This document shows positions 27,092-36,531 of a DNA stretch of 64,000 bases, piece by piece. Source of the stretch: AP-15 sp963845735 (GTDB taxonomy: Bacteria > Pseudomonadota > Alphaproteobacteria > ATCC43930 > CGMCC-115725); the NCBI GenBank assembly GCA_963845735.1, contig CAWJTR010000016.1, positions 32,098 through 96,097 on the forward strand, in the 5' to 3' direction. Each line of letters starts with the position of its first letter. The stretch's first letter is position 1. A program made the position numbers and the translations under genes. Below the pieces are notes generated by a model. The model was not told the DNA's origin and ran no database searches. It was given only the letters and a program-made list of their open reading frames with translations.

Positions 27092-28113
27092 ATGGACATC
27101 GAACTGACACGGGCGGAACCGTTTGCAGCGCCGGCCGTCGACAGCCTCTCGGTCCGGGTGCTCGTCGACTCGGCCTATGACCGGTTCATCAGCGACGCCA
27201 CCCATCCGGTGGTCAGGATCGAGCATGTCCGCCATATCCCGGGGCACGAGCGCTCGACCTTTGCCGGCGAGTGGGGATTGTCATTGCATCTCGAATCCGC
27301 GCAGGCCGGCGGCAAATCCCAGTATCTGCTCGATTTCGGCTACACGCCCGAAGTACTGATCCGCAATTTCGAATTGCTCGACCTCGATCCCGCGCGGATC
27401 GACGGGCTGATCCTGAGCCACGGCCACCGCGATCATTACGGCGGGCTCGACGGGTTTGTCGCGCACCACCGCGCCCATATGCCGGCCGAGGTCAAATTGT
27501 TCACCGGCGGCGAGAGCGCTTTCGCCGAAAAGTGGCTCAAGCAGCGCAACGCCGATCCGGTCTCCTGGGGCAGGCTCGACCGCGCCGCGATCGAAGCGGA
27601 GCATGTCGCGACGGTGTGCTGCGACCGGGCTCAGGCGCTGGCGGGACCGTTCACGACCGGGCCAGATCGCCCGCAATTCGTTCGAGCAGATATCGGGCAG
27701 CACCTTGGTCGAACCCGCGACCCCGGCGCCTCGACCATTTCACCGAAGCCGAGCGCTTGGGCCGCCTTGTCCCCGATCAGCATCCGGACGAACACGCCAC
27801 CTGCTATGTCGTGCAGGGGCGCGGGCTGGTCGTGATCTCGTCATGCGGGCATGTCGGGCTGATCAACACGATCAAGGCCGCGATGGCGGTGTCCGGGGTG
27901 AGCAAGCTGCACGCCGTGCTCGGCGGCTTTCATCTCGGCCCGGCGCCGCTGGATTACGTCGAGCATACCGTCGCCGAACTCAAAAGCCTGTCGCCCGAAA
28001 TCGTCGTGCCGATGCATTGCAGCGGCGCAAAGTTCATTCTGGCGATGCAGCGCGAAATGCCCGACCGTCTGGTGACCACCAATATCGGCAGCCGCTTCAC
28101 GTTCGGCGTGTGA
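27092..28113 (+). CDS. MBL-fold metallo-hydrolase, dihydropterin-ribofuranosyl-aminobenzene-phosphate synthase-like (frameshifted)
   Basis: A metallo-beta-lactamase-fold hydrolase of about 340 residues. LILSHGHRDHYGGLDGF carries the HxHxDH metal motif, and VVISSCGHVGLINTIKAA, LGGFHLG and PMHCSGAKF carry further ligands. Family relatives include the archaeal enzyme named in the call, but most members have unknown substrates. The frame shifts between about 27655 and 27750. The ATG at 27092 is preceded by GGAG 7 bases upstream, while earlier in-frame starts lie in non-conserved DNA. A strong terminator follows at 28307. Confidence 0.82.
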
Positions 28114-28306
28114 GCCTAGGTTCGCCGCCGGCATGTGGTAAGTCTTGCCAAGCCTGATAGAAATTGCCACATCTTATCAAAAGCGACCCGGGGGCATGAT
28201 CAACCTGACGGAAGTCGTTACCAAATTGATCGATATCGGGATCTCGCGACAAGTGCTCGGCGAGAGCCAAGCACGCCCTGATCCCACACCCGTGTCGCTA
28301 ACAGGG

Positions 28307-28343
28307 AAAAACCCCGCTCCGGGATGGCCCAGGCGGGGTTTTT
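28307..28343. terminator. Bidirectional Rho-independent terminator
   Basis: AAAAACCCCGC and GCGGGGTTTTT form an 11-bp stem around a 15-base loop, with a T-run on either strand. It lies between the convergent MBL-fold and PEP-CTERM genes and can serve both. Confidence 0.85.
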
Positions 28344-28452
28344 GGTTGGTCCGGCGGGCGTTGAACCCCGGCTATTTCCCTAGAGGGAAAGATCCAGCGC
28401 CGCCTCGCCCTCGCCGAGCCCCAGTTGGGGGGAGGCTCGGCAAGCTCCTCGT

Positions 28453-29197
28453 TTAAGCGGCAGCCCCACCGAAGCCGAAGCGAGGGCGGCGGGCCACGCC
28501 GACGCCGATCAGCCCGGCCGCGAGCAAGGCCAGGGTGGTGGGCTCGGGAACCGGATCCGGCCCGCCAAAGCTCTGTTGACCGTCGATCGCCGCCAGCTCG
28601 AAGCCGATGCCGGTAATCGTGGGATCGGCGACGAGATCGTTGTACACGTCCCTGGTGTCAGCCGTGGTCGACCCGCCGCTCCAATTGAGCGCGCCGTAGT
28701 TCGGGCTATATTCGGTGTCCCAGACCGCGAGCTGGATCGCCGCCGACCAGTCGGCGGCGGTGGCACCGGGCGTGCCATAATGGGCGTTGAAACTGGCCAA
28801 CTCGCCATCCTCTAAGATGTCGCTGCCGATCGCGAACAGCCCGGCCAATTTGTCGATGACCGGGGTGGTCAGCAGGTGGGCGGTCGGCGTGGCGTTGTCG
28901 GTCGCACCGGGGGCGAACGGGATCTCATTGAAGGTGTAGGTGTTGTTGCCCAGGGAGATGTCGTGGAAGACATCGATGCACCATGCGTCGATCGTCGTCA
29001 GCATCGACGTGGTGAAGACATTTTGCCCGGCATATACCTCGATCGGCGCGCCCGGTGTGATGTTGTTGAGGTATACGGTCTCATAGACCGGGATCGCGAG
29101 ATTGGTCACCGTGACCAGTCCCGCCTGCGCCTGCCCGGCGGCAAGCGCGGTGGTCGCCCCCGCCGCGAGCAGCAGGGTTCGCAAAGAGGGTTTTCAT
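28453..29197 (-). CDS. PEP-CTERM sorting domain protein (probable one-base shift in the leader)
   Basis: A secreted protein of about 248 residues. The C-terminus VPEPTTLALLAAGLIGVGVARR is a full PEP-CTERM signal: the PEP box, a hydrophobic helix and a basic end. This is recognised by exosortase for export with exopolysaccharide. The N-terminal leader ends near GQAQAGLV. An ATG at 29197 with GAGAAG 8 bases upstream gives MKTLF and joins the downstream frame after a one-base shift near 29184, where otherwise only a TTG is available. The mid-region is of unknown fold. No exosortase gene is in the window. Confidence 0.85.
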
Positions 29198-29501
29198 CGG
29201 GATCGCTTCTCAAAGGGGGAGGGAACCTACCGAGATCATTACTACCAGTACGGAGTAGAAATATCTATAAAATATATGGTTAAATTAACTTTTATTCACT
29301 CGATATTCGTGGTTAATTAACTTCGCGAGCCACGGGCAGCGCTTAGTCGACAACATCGACCTGAGAGATCGTTCCCGCTGGTGATGGGGCTCGACCCGAA
29401 TGTCGATATTTGCTGTTTGCTGTCCCACGCCGTTGAAATGGGGCGCTGTCGGGCACCCGGTTTGATAATCCTGGCCAAAAGATTGATCGACGCCCGAAGG
29501 A
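29198..29501. other. AT-rich intergenic region upstream of the PEP-CTERM gene
   Basis: No gene is seen. The part from 29220 to 29330 is strikingly AT-rich for this genome, with two TTAA-containing motifs (GTTAAATTAAC near 29280 and GGTTAATTAAC near 29312). It is the likely promoter of the PEP-CTERM gene. The part nearer 29501 is DNA left beside the truncated LLM gene. Confidence 0.45.
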
Positions 29502-29738
29502 CTAAATCTGCAATACCGCAAAGCCGATCTTGCTGTGCCGCGTCGAGGCCGCGAGCGCGCCGGCAAAGCTGATCGGATCGGCATAGGCGCAGATGCCGTC
29601 GAAATGATGCTCGGCGAGCCAGATCACATCGACGCCGAGTTCGTCCGAAAGCCAGGCTTCGCGCAGGGTCTCGTCGATCACGACCCCGTCGCGCTCGGGA
29701 TCGCGGCTGTCGGGGAACAGGAAATTGCCGAATTTCAC
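29502..29738 (-). pseudogene. Truncated LLM-class flavin-dependent oxidoreductase, N-terminal 78 residues only
   Basis: The frame starts at a GTG with a strong GGAGGGAG upstream and gives KFGNFLFPDSRDP, WLSDELGVDVIWLAEHHFDG and a HSKIGFAVLQ ending. These are the first three strands of the bacterial luciferase-like barrel. Similarity stops abruptly at about 29510, where the family would continue with an HHPVRLA-type segment; about 250 residues are missing and none is found downstream. It looks like a deletion remnant at a rearrangement point. It may have been the third gene after the MFS and VOC genes. Confidence 0.75.
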
Positions 29739-29810
29739 CCCGCTCTCCCTCCGCCGCCGACGCAACCGCCCGCATCACCGACCGGTTCGCGCGGCGCGTC
29801 AAGCGACCTC

Positions 29811-30215
29811 TCATGCCCGATCGCCGGCGTAGCTCGTCAGATCGATGAATTCCAGCACGGTGCCGTCGGGATCGTGGAAATAGGCGCGCGGGCCGTTGAC
29901 CACGCCGCCCTGCCGATCCTCTTCGAAGGTGATCTCGACGCCATGCGCGCGCAAATGGTCGAGTGCGGCGGGGTATTCGTCATGCGCGACGGCAAAGGAA
30001 TGATGCACGCCGCCATGGTCGTCGAGCTTGGGGTTGATCGGCGGCTCGCGCTTGACCAGGATCAGACAGGTCCCGGCCGCATCGAGGAAAGCCATGTGCC
30101 CGCCCGGCACCGTCGACAAATGCCGGCAGCCGACGATCTCGGTATAAAATCGCGTGCTGCTGGCGACGTCGCTGACCGGAATGCTGAAATGGGCGACGGA
30201 TTTGATCGCGACCAT
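29811..30215 (-). CDS. VOC-superfamily protein (glyoxalase/dioxygenase-like)
   Basis: 134 residues, intact, with the two beta-alpha-beta-beta-beta modules of the vicinal oxygen chelate fold. VAHFSIPVSDVASSTRFYTEIVG opens the first and HHSFAV and YFHDPDGTVLEFIDL the second. H, H and E residues at metal positions are present, so it is probably a metalloenzyme. Substrate unknown. It lies 33 bp after the MFS gene on the same strand, so a shared transcript with a transported substrate is likely. Confidence 0.85.
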   Translation of the reverse strand: MVAIKSVAHFSIPVSDVASSTRFYTEIVGCRHLSTVPGGHMAFLDAAGTCLILVKREPPINPKLDDHGGVHHSFAVAHDEYPAALDHLRAHGVEITFEEDRQGGVVNGPRAYFHDPDGTVLEFIDLTSYAGDRA

Positions 30216-30248
30216 CCGAGTCCTCCATGTATGGCGGCGCGTTCGCCG

Positions 30249-31669
30249 CTAGGTCGACACCTGCTCCAATACCACGCCGGCCTGCTTGATCCCGAAGGTG
30301 CGAATCAATATCGCCGGCAATAATGCGCCAGGGATCAGGATCCACAAGATCCAGCCGAGATGGTTTGGGCCCCAACACATAAAGCGGTCCGAGCAAGGTG
30401 ACCCCGGCCCAGGCTCCGAGATGGCCGAGCCCGTCGGTCCAGGCAAAGGCCGTGGCACGGATGCGGGTCGGATAAGCGACCGCGGTGTAGTTGTACAGAT
30501 TGAACAGCCATAGCCCCGTCCCGATGCGGGCGAGCATCAAGAAACCAGCGATGACCGGCAAGCGCGGGGAACAAGTAAATGACGATCCACGATAAGATGA
30601 ACAGGCCCGCCATGGTGCACATCACATCGCGGCGCTCGATCCGATCGCCGACGCGGGAATTGACCTGAAAGGCGACGAACGTGACCGCGTAAGCGCACGC
30701 AAACGTCAGGAATACGAAGTGAGCCGACGCGCCGTGATCGACCATGTACACCGCGGTGAAGGCGCCAGTCCCATAAATCAGGCCGGCATAGCCGAGCAGC
30801 CAAACAGCCATTAGTACCGTGGTGCGGCCGCGATATTGCGTGCTGGTGAATATCTCTCGCCAGCCGCCCTGCTCGCCGATCAGCACCGGGTGGAGGCCTT
30901 GCTCGGGCTCGGGCAAGTCCGCATGGCCGGCGCGGCGGCAGCGCTGTTCCAGCCGAGCCATCTCCCGCTCTGCCGCCTCGTGACGCCCTTTCGCCTCGAG
31001 CCAGCGCGGCGATTCCGGCAATAGCCAGAGCAGTAACGGCAGAAATATGCCGATCAGAATGGCTGCGCTCACCCACAGATAGATCTGCCAATGACTCGGG
31101 ATCAGCCAAAAAGCGAGTAGATTGACCGAGACAGCCACCAGCGCGGTGAGGCTCTGCGAGGCCAGCAGCACCCTGTTGCGGATAACGGTCGAGGTCATTT
31201 CGGAGAGGTACACGGCGTGCGTGGCGATGATGCCGCCGGCGCCGAGGGTGCTGAGGATCGAGAGGAAGACCATGCCCCAGAAATTGGTGACGAAGACGAA
31301 TGGCCAAATACAGATGCCGCCCAGCAACGTCGCCAGCAGAACCGCCGGCCGACGCCCGTGGCGATCGGCGACCCAGCTCATCAGAAATACACCGAGCAGG
31401 ATGCCCAATCCGACCTGCAGCGCCTGGATCACCGAATACTGGAAAATTGTGATGATGTGGTGCGGGCGCCAGACAAAGGGATAAAGGCGGGCGGCGATGC
31501 CGTCGGTGTCGAAAATGATGAAACCCCAGGTGACCTGCACCAGAATGGCGAACTGCCATTGCACACGGGTCAATGGCAATCGGTCGATGCGCGCCGCGAT
31601 ATGGCCGCGAATTGCATCCGATCGCGCCGGCTCCGGTGATGCGACGTCTGCGACATCCGTCTTTGCCAT
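30249..31669 (-). CDS. MFS transporter, sugar/aromatic acid symporter type (two frameshifts)
   Basis: A 12-TM major facilitator carrier of about 473 residues. The loop 2-3 motif is ADRHGRRPAVL, and LPESPRWLEAKGRHEAA follows TM6, as in the sugar porter and aromatic acid:H+ symporter groups. The frame shifts near 30560 and near 30370. It probably imports the substrate handled by the VOC protein downstream. No regulator is directly adjacent; the MarR-GNAT gene lies 147 bp upstream on the same strand. Confidence 0.82.
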
Positions 31670-31815
31670 TCGCTTCCCCCTTTCGGCGCCGTGCCAGGTT
31701 TGTGGTTCGCGGCTGACGCTCTCGCTTTTTCGCCCTCCGAGCCCGCCTCGCGCTTGATCGGCGTGATCAGCACGTTATCGACATCATGGGCGGACCCGGC
31801 AGATCAATCCAATTC

Positions 31816-32718
31816 TTAGTCGCGAAAGGAACCGTCCATTACTGCCTTTTCAAACCAATGGTGGGCATAGGGCTCATCGTTGTACCGGGCGACTTCCTGG
31901 TAGCCGCTGGTCCGGTACAGATTTTGCGCTTCCTTCAGCGCCTTGTTCGTGTCGAGCCTGAGTACGCCAAGTCCGAATTCCCGCGCATGTTCCTCCAGCG
32001 ACATGAGTATGCGACGGCCGATGCCGAGACCGCGGGCGGAAGCGGCGACCCACATGCGCTTTATTTCCCCGATCTTGGCATCCTTTACCTTCAGCGCACC
32101 GCAGCCGATCGGCGCCCCGTCGAGGTAGGCGACGATAAAACAGCCCGTCGGCGGGATCAGTTTGTCCGGGCCGAGCGGAAGGGCCATCGCGGGATCGTAC
32201 CCTCCCTCGAAGCGCTCCGCGAGTTCCCGGTAATAGGTTTCCAAACACCAGAGCGCCGCGGCGCTGTCTGGTTTCTCCACTCGTATTTCGACCGCAGCCG
32301 CGCGCATCAACCTTTCGACTTCGGCCATTGCGGCGACCAGACGATCGCGCTGATTGCTGCTCAGCGGCAGCAGCAAGGATCGCGCAAAACCATCAGAGCG
32401 GCGCCGGTACTCTTCCAATTCATCGACGCCCTTTCGCGTGGGCTCGACATACCGACCGCGGCCGTCGCCGGCCCCCCGTCGCGTGCGAACCAGCCCCTGT
32501 CGTTCAAGCGATCGCAGCAGGCGGCTCAGATAGCCGGAATCGAGCGCCAGCTTTTCGCGAAGCACACTGACGTCGCGGCCGTCCGGACCGATTTCGTAAA
32601 GTAGACGCGCCTCACCCAGCGGACGGCCGAGATCGAGAAAGCTGCTGTTCAGCGCACCGATCCGCTGCGTGACCGTGCGATTGAAGCTGCGCACGCAGCC
32701 GATATGATCTGTCTCCAT
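31816..32718 (-). CDS. MarR-type regulator fused to a GNAT N-acetyltransferase
   Basis: 300 residues, intact. Residues 1-135 are a MarR winged helix (KLALDSGYLSRLLRSLERQGLV then RRGAGDGRGRYVEPTRKG). Residues about 145-300 are a GNAT fold with ASARGLGIGRRILMSLEEHA, the acetyl-CoA loop, and LYRTSGYQEV near the end. Such fusions occur in many bacteria and are thought to couple small-molecule acetylation to gene control. A CTGACT-AA-AGTCAG palindrome lies against the start codon, suggesting autoregulation. Confidence 0.9.
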   Translation of the reverse strand: METDHIGCVRSFNRTVTQRIGALNSSFLDLGRPLGEARLLYEIGPDGRDVSVLREKLALDSGYLSRLLRSLERQGLVRTRRGAGDGRGRYVEPTRKGVDELEEYRRRSDGFARSLLLPLSSNQRDRLVAAMAEVERLMRAAAVEIRVEKPDSAAALWCLETYYRELAERFEGGYDPAMALPLGPDKLIPPTGCFIVAYLDGAPIGCGALKVKDAKIGEIKRMWVAASARGLGIGRRILMSLEEHAREFGLGVLRLDTNKALKEAQNLYRTSGYQEVARYNDEPYAHHWFEKAVMDGSFRD

Positions 32719-32720
32719 AC

Positions 32721-32734
32721 CTGACTTTAGTCAG
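32721..32734. promoter_or_regulatory. MarR-type operator candidate
   Basis: CTGACT-TT-AGTCAG is a perfect 6-bp-arm palindrome only 3 bases before the ATG of the MarR-GNAT gene. It overlaps its AGG ribosome site. MarR proteins bind palindromes of about this size in their own promoters. Confidence 0.55.
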
Positions 32735-32973
32735 ATAACATCCGCAAGACAAGATCGCTTAGACCCTGACCCAAAAATGGCTGGCGAGCGAGGGCTAAGG
32801 TCGGCAAATCAGTTTGTGAACGGACCTTCGCCGGAGCGCGCGGCAAACGACGAGGATGCGCCGTTAGCCGCCATCTCAATGCAGCGGTTCGGTGTCGATG
32901 CGACAAAAAGAATGTTCGCCGGCGCCGGCCACATGCAACGGCGGCGGGGATGAGCTGATCGGAACGAGGTAGC

Positions 32974-33834
32974 TCATGACGAGCTCTCGGCGCTAGTGAA
33001 GACGATCGGTCCGAAGTGTGGGAAAGGCCGAACAGGTTCTGCTTTCGTCTCCCGAAGTGCGTCGCGAAGCAGCGCAATTGTACACCGATCATAGAAGGGA
33101 TCTTGCGGGAGCACAGCCTTCGCCCGCTCGTTTGTCGGCGTCATTGCCATGCTCACGTCAGTGCAAGCCAATCTATAACAACCCCGAAACGTTGCCCCGA
33201 TGGCCTCTGAGAGAAAAACGCGCTCCCATTGGTCGGGCTCGCGGCGTTGCTCTCCAATCTCTGCCAACGCCGTCTCAATCGCGGCAATGGCATCCTGTTT
33301 TTCGGTTTCGCGTGCTCGGAGATGAGCTTCTTCGAGCTGAATGTATCGGGGACACCTTGCTCGCCAATCGTCAAAGATCACTAGGAAATCCGATAGCTTC
33401 ACGACAGTGAGCGACGGCGGCAGAACCTCGCGGAGGCGCCCAGCCCTCTTGAGAATCCGGTCGTCGTGCGTGATGAAATAGCCCCCGTATTTCGCCACTT
33501 CGAAAAGGTGATCGGCATCTGCCTCGTGCTTGCCCGGGTTGGCGTTCCCTTGCAGCTCGGCCGTGATGATCTGTTTGCGGCGTTGCTCGTCAGAGCTCAT
33601 CCCCACGGGTATGGTAAATATCTCTCCTGCTGTCGCCTGTTGGATGCAGCCCGGCGTCCTCGGGTCGAGGATTTCTTCGCGCACCCGCTTCGGCAACAGC
33701 AGCCGAATTGTACCGGCGTCGCGCAGCGCGAGCAGACGATCAACCAACTTGTCGTGATCACTGCCGTCGCGGTTTAGGGCATTGGCGTCGATGGCGACGT
33801 TGCAGATGCGGGGATCGAGCGGGCGGCGGCTCAT
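32974..33834 (-). CDS. PIN-like domain protein, hypothetical
   Basis: 286 residues, intact. The N-terminal 140 residues show a PIN-like acidic layout: VAIDANAL, an REEILD helix, HEADADHLFEVAK and FITHDDRIL, which place Asp/Glu residues as in PIN ribonucleases. The C-terminal half (EAHLRARETEKQDAIAAIE and DPFYDRCTIALLR) is helical and unrecognised. It is twice the length of VapC toxins and has no antitoxin gene beside it, so a stand-alone nuclease of unknown role is more likely than a toxin. Codon use is less GC-biased than its neighbours. Confidence 0.6.
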   Translation of the reverse strand: MSRRPLDPRICNVAIDANALNRDGSDHDKLVDRLLALRDAGTIRLLLPKRVREEILDPRTPGCIQQATAGEIFTIPVGMSSDEQRRKQIITAELQGNANPGKHEADADHLFEVAKYGGYFITHDDRILKRAGRLREVLPPSLTVVKLSDFLVIFDDWRARCPRYIQLEEAHLRARETEKQDAIAAIETALAEIGEQRREPDQWERVFLSEAIGATFRGCYRLACTDVSMAMTPTNERAKAVLPQDPFYDRCTIALLRDALRETKAEPVRPFPHFGPIVFTSAESSS

Positions 33835-33984
33835 GGCGAGCGGAAGAATACCAGATCAATGGCATTATCGCAAACGGGGGCCGGCCGCTTTGGGGCAAGA
33901 ATTCCGGTTCACTGCTTCGGATCGGAACGGGCAAACGCGACGAGAGCGGAGGTATAGACCTGCCGGCGTTACCATTCAGTCTAC

Positions 33985-35058
33985 CTATTGGGCAAGGATC
34001 AGGACGTCATTCTTGTTATCCAACGTCCACGATCGGAACTTCGATAGAAAACTCTGGCCTAGTAACGGATCACCGTTCGCCGATCCGATCGAAGCAGTCA
34101 CATTTTCGACGACATACGTGCCCACTTCCAATCGTCGAAGCATATATCGATCGCTGGGTACTCTCGATCCGTCGGCCAGGGTATATATATTCTTTCCCAG
34201 AAAATCTGCGTTCGAAATGGTCCCCGTCCTAACCAATGTACGAAATACATCTTCAGGGATTTGGGCCTCGCTCGCACCACTATCTATAACGAAGTCGAGT
34301 TGCAGCTTTCCATTGATCTGAACTGGCACCCAAAGGTTTCCATCCTTTTCGATCATCTTAACGCCGCCAATGACCGGGTTTTCTTTCGCGTGGGCGCTTG
34401 GTTGCAGTGAGCTCAGTTTTACGTTGTGGTAGCCCTTCGGGAGTGGGTACGCGATGTCGCCCCAGACGGAATTCACATACTCCTGCTCCCCCACCATGAT
34501 CGATACGAGAACTTCGGTATCCCATAAATGTGCCGAGAAATAAGGCTTGCCTTTTGCGTATAGCTTCTGCGCCCGATCACGGGTAGCCAGCGTCACAAAC
34601 GTAACTATTCGGGGCGGGTTATCTGCTGTCTGATAGGCGTTCGACGACACGATATCTCCATTGTCCGTGATCCAAACTGGGTCCCTGTTCTTAAATATGA
34701 TCCCGTTAGACCCCAGCTTTTTGAACAGCTCGGAACGAGTGGTTCGTCCAAATATAAATCCCGGAAAATCCGTTATATCGGACTTATGTCCCCAGTCTGA
34801 GCCCATAAAGACGATCTTGTTGTCGGCCATGCGGACCGTGATCGAAAGACTGTTGTCATCATCAAGCTGCCATTTGTAATAGCCCACTGGACCGGACCGC
34901 TCCGAACGAGGCGGGATCTTCCCTAGAAGCTGGAACGCCTTTGAGGCGTCATCTCCGATGGAAACTCCTGAAAGGGTTTGCGCAAAGGCTTTCCCCTCGC
35001 CGGCAGAAGAGAGACCAGCGACCAGCGCCGCCGCAACGTATCGAATTACCAGCCGCAC
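33985..35058 (-). CDS. Secreted retropepsin-like aspartic protease domain protein
   Basis: About 357 residues. A leader (RLVIRYVAAALVAGLSSAG, cleavage near AFAQ) directs export. Residues about 30-215 are an unrecognised domain. The last 110 residues are a retropepsin-like fold: LDFVIDSGASEAQIP with the catalytic DSGA, a flap-like YTLADGSRVPS and LLGQSFLSKFRSWTLD at the end. A GTG at 35058 fits the leader best; a TTG at 35088 is in frame. Related bacterial proteins act as periplasmic proteases on unknown targets. The gene is not in an obvious operon, and its GC content is lower than average. Confidence 0.72.
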   Translation of the reverse strand: MRLVIRYVAAALVAGLSSAGEGKAFAQTLSGVSIGDDASKAFQLLGKIPPRSERSGPVGYYKWQLDDDNSLSITVRMADNKIVFMGSDWGHKSDITDFPGFIFGRTTRSELFKKLGSNGIIFKNRDPVWITDNGDIVSSNAYQTADNPPRIVTFVTLATRDRAQKLYAKGKPYFSAHLWDTEVLVSIMVGEQEYVNSVWGDIAYPLPKGYHNVKLSSLQPSAHAKENPVIGGVKMIEKDGNLWVPVQINGKLQLDFVIDSGASEAQIPEDVFRTLVRTGTISNADFLGKNIYTLADGSRVPSDRYMLRRLEVGTYVVENVTASIGSANGDPLLGQSFLSKFRSWTLDNKNDVLILAQ

Positions 35059-35266
35059 CCATGCCCCCGATCTCGCGCCAGTGCGCAACTATAACCTAGC
35101 TTGAAGTTGGCGGTCCATCGACCTCAGAGGCGCGCAGTGCCTGATGGCAGCTAATATAAGGGGCATCAAGAGCGGTTCCCGCCGTCAAGGGCGAGCGGTG
35201 GTTGTGGGTTCCACAGCGGTCCGCTGCTGCCGATAATTAGGTCGTGCAAACTTTTTAGTCAGGCTC

Positions 35267-36443
35267 TTAGCCTTCACCCGCGCCGGCGAAATAGAGCTTC
35301 GGGTCGGCGGCGCGGATATGGGCTTCGGGGAGGCCCAGTTCACGGCGCACGATGTTGGTGCCTTGGACCAGCGAGACGCATTTGTAATAGGCGATGCGGC
35401 GCGACAGCCCCTCGCGGCCAAAGCCGCAATCGGTGGTGATCACCAGCCGCTCGGGCGGGATGTATTCGAGCGCCTTGCGGATCAGCCCGGCGACGTGCTC
35501 GGGCGGCTCGACAATCGTGTTGCAATGGTTGACGACGCCGATGCCGATCTTCTTGTCGGTCTTGTATTTGGCGAAGAGCGGCAAATCCTTGCCTTCGCTG
35601 CTGGCGCATTCGAAGGTGATCACGTCGGCATTCAATTGCAGCAGATGGGGCAGCGCGCGCTCGTAGCTCGGCACCTCCCAATAAACCCGCTGCTGGTTGG
35701 GATTGCCCCAGCAGGTATGCGCCCAGATCTCGGCTTCGACCCCGACGAGCTGGCGGTTGAACACCTCGGTCTGGAATTCAAGGTCCGCTTCGGTACAATC
35801 GGGACGCGTCGTCAAGCCCGTGCTGGCGCGGCTCCTCAACCTGGATCAACGGACAGCCGGCTTCCGCCAAGGCGCGGAATTCGGCGTTCATGATGTCGCA
35901 GAGGTCGAGCACCATCGCCTTGTCGTCGGGGTAGTGCTGGTTCCACAGCATGCTGGCCAAGGCCGGTGCGCAGATCGCGCCGAACTTGACCGGGCGGTCG
36001 CTGAGCCGCTGGGCGATCTGCCACAGCGCGGCGTATTCGAGCGGGCCGCGGGAGAGCTTTTCGGTGACGATCGCCGGCTGATAGGCTTCCTGCACCTCCC
36101 ACAGGATGTGCCCCGGCCCGAGCCCATGCCGGCCCATCCAGCCCTGCGAGGTGCTGCGGTGGCCGCTGATGCCGCCGAGGCGCTCGATCGGATAGAAGAA
36201 CCACGACTTGCCGCCGACCGCGAGGTCGAAGCGGCTGTCGCCGTCGGTGACGATGTCGAGCCCCGCCGCCTCCTGCGCATTGATGATTGCGGCGACCGCG
36301 TCGAGATACTGCTCGCGAAACAGCGAGTCGCCGAGTGCGGCCTTGAACGACCGCCCTTGCAGGCTCGCATCGAACCACAACGGCCGCGGATACGACCCGG
36401 TGATCGCCGTCGGCATGATCATGTCGCGCGTCGTTTTCAGCAT
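35267..36443 (-). CDS. Cobalamin-independent methionine synthase-like (MetE C-terminal family) protein (one frameshift)
   Basis: About 390 residues, equal to the catalytic C-terminal barrel of MetE. GSYPRPLWF opens the barrel, and DIVTDGDSRFDLAVGG, IQVEEP, IWAHTCWGN and TTDCGFGRE supply the zinc ligands His, Cys and Cys. The frame shifts near 35815. Short MetE-like proteins of this kind act in methyl transfer to varied thiols, so homocysteine may not be the substrate. The ATG at 36443 has GAGG 9 bases upstream. A second copy of this gene's first 76 bases lies at 39190-39265. Confidence 0.82.
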
Positions 36444-36531
36444 GGCTCGGCCCTCATCGTTAAACCGGCATAACTTCAATGGAAGCCATTGTGGCTCCAC
36501 TGTCCCGTCGGAAGCGGCACCGCTTCACCGC

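Noticed and set aside
28145..28456. A 103-codon plus-strand frame with an ATG at 28196
   Set aside because: It reads straight through the terminator hairpin at 28307-28343 and becomes Pro/Arg-rich, so it is not treated as a gene.
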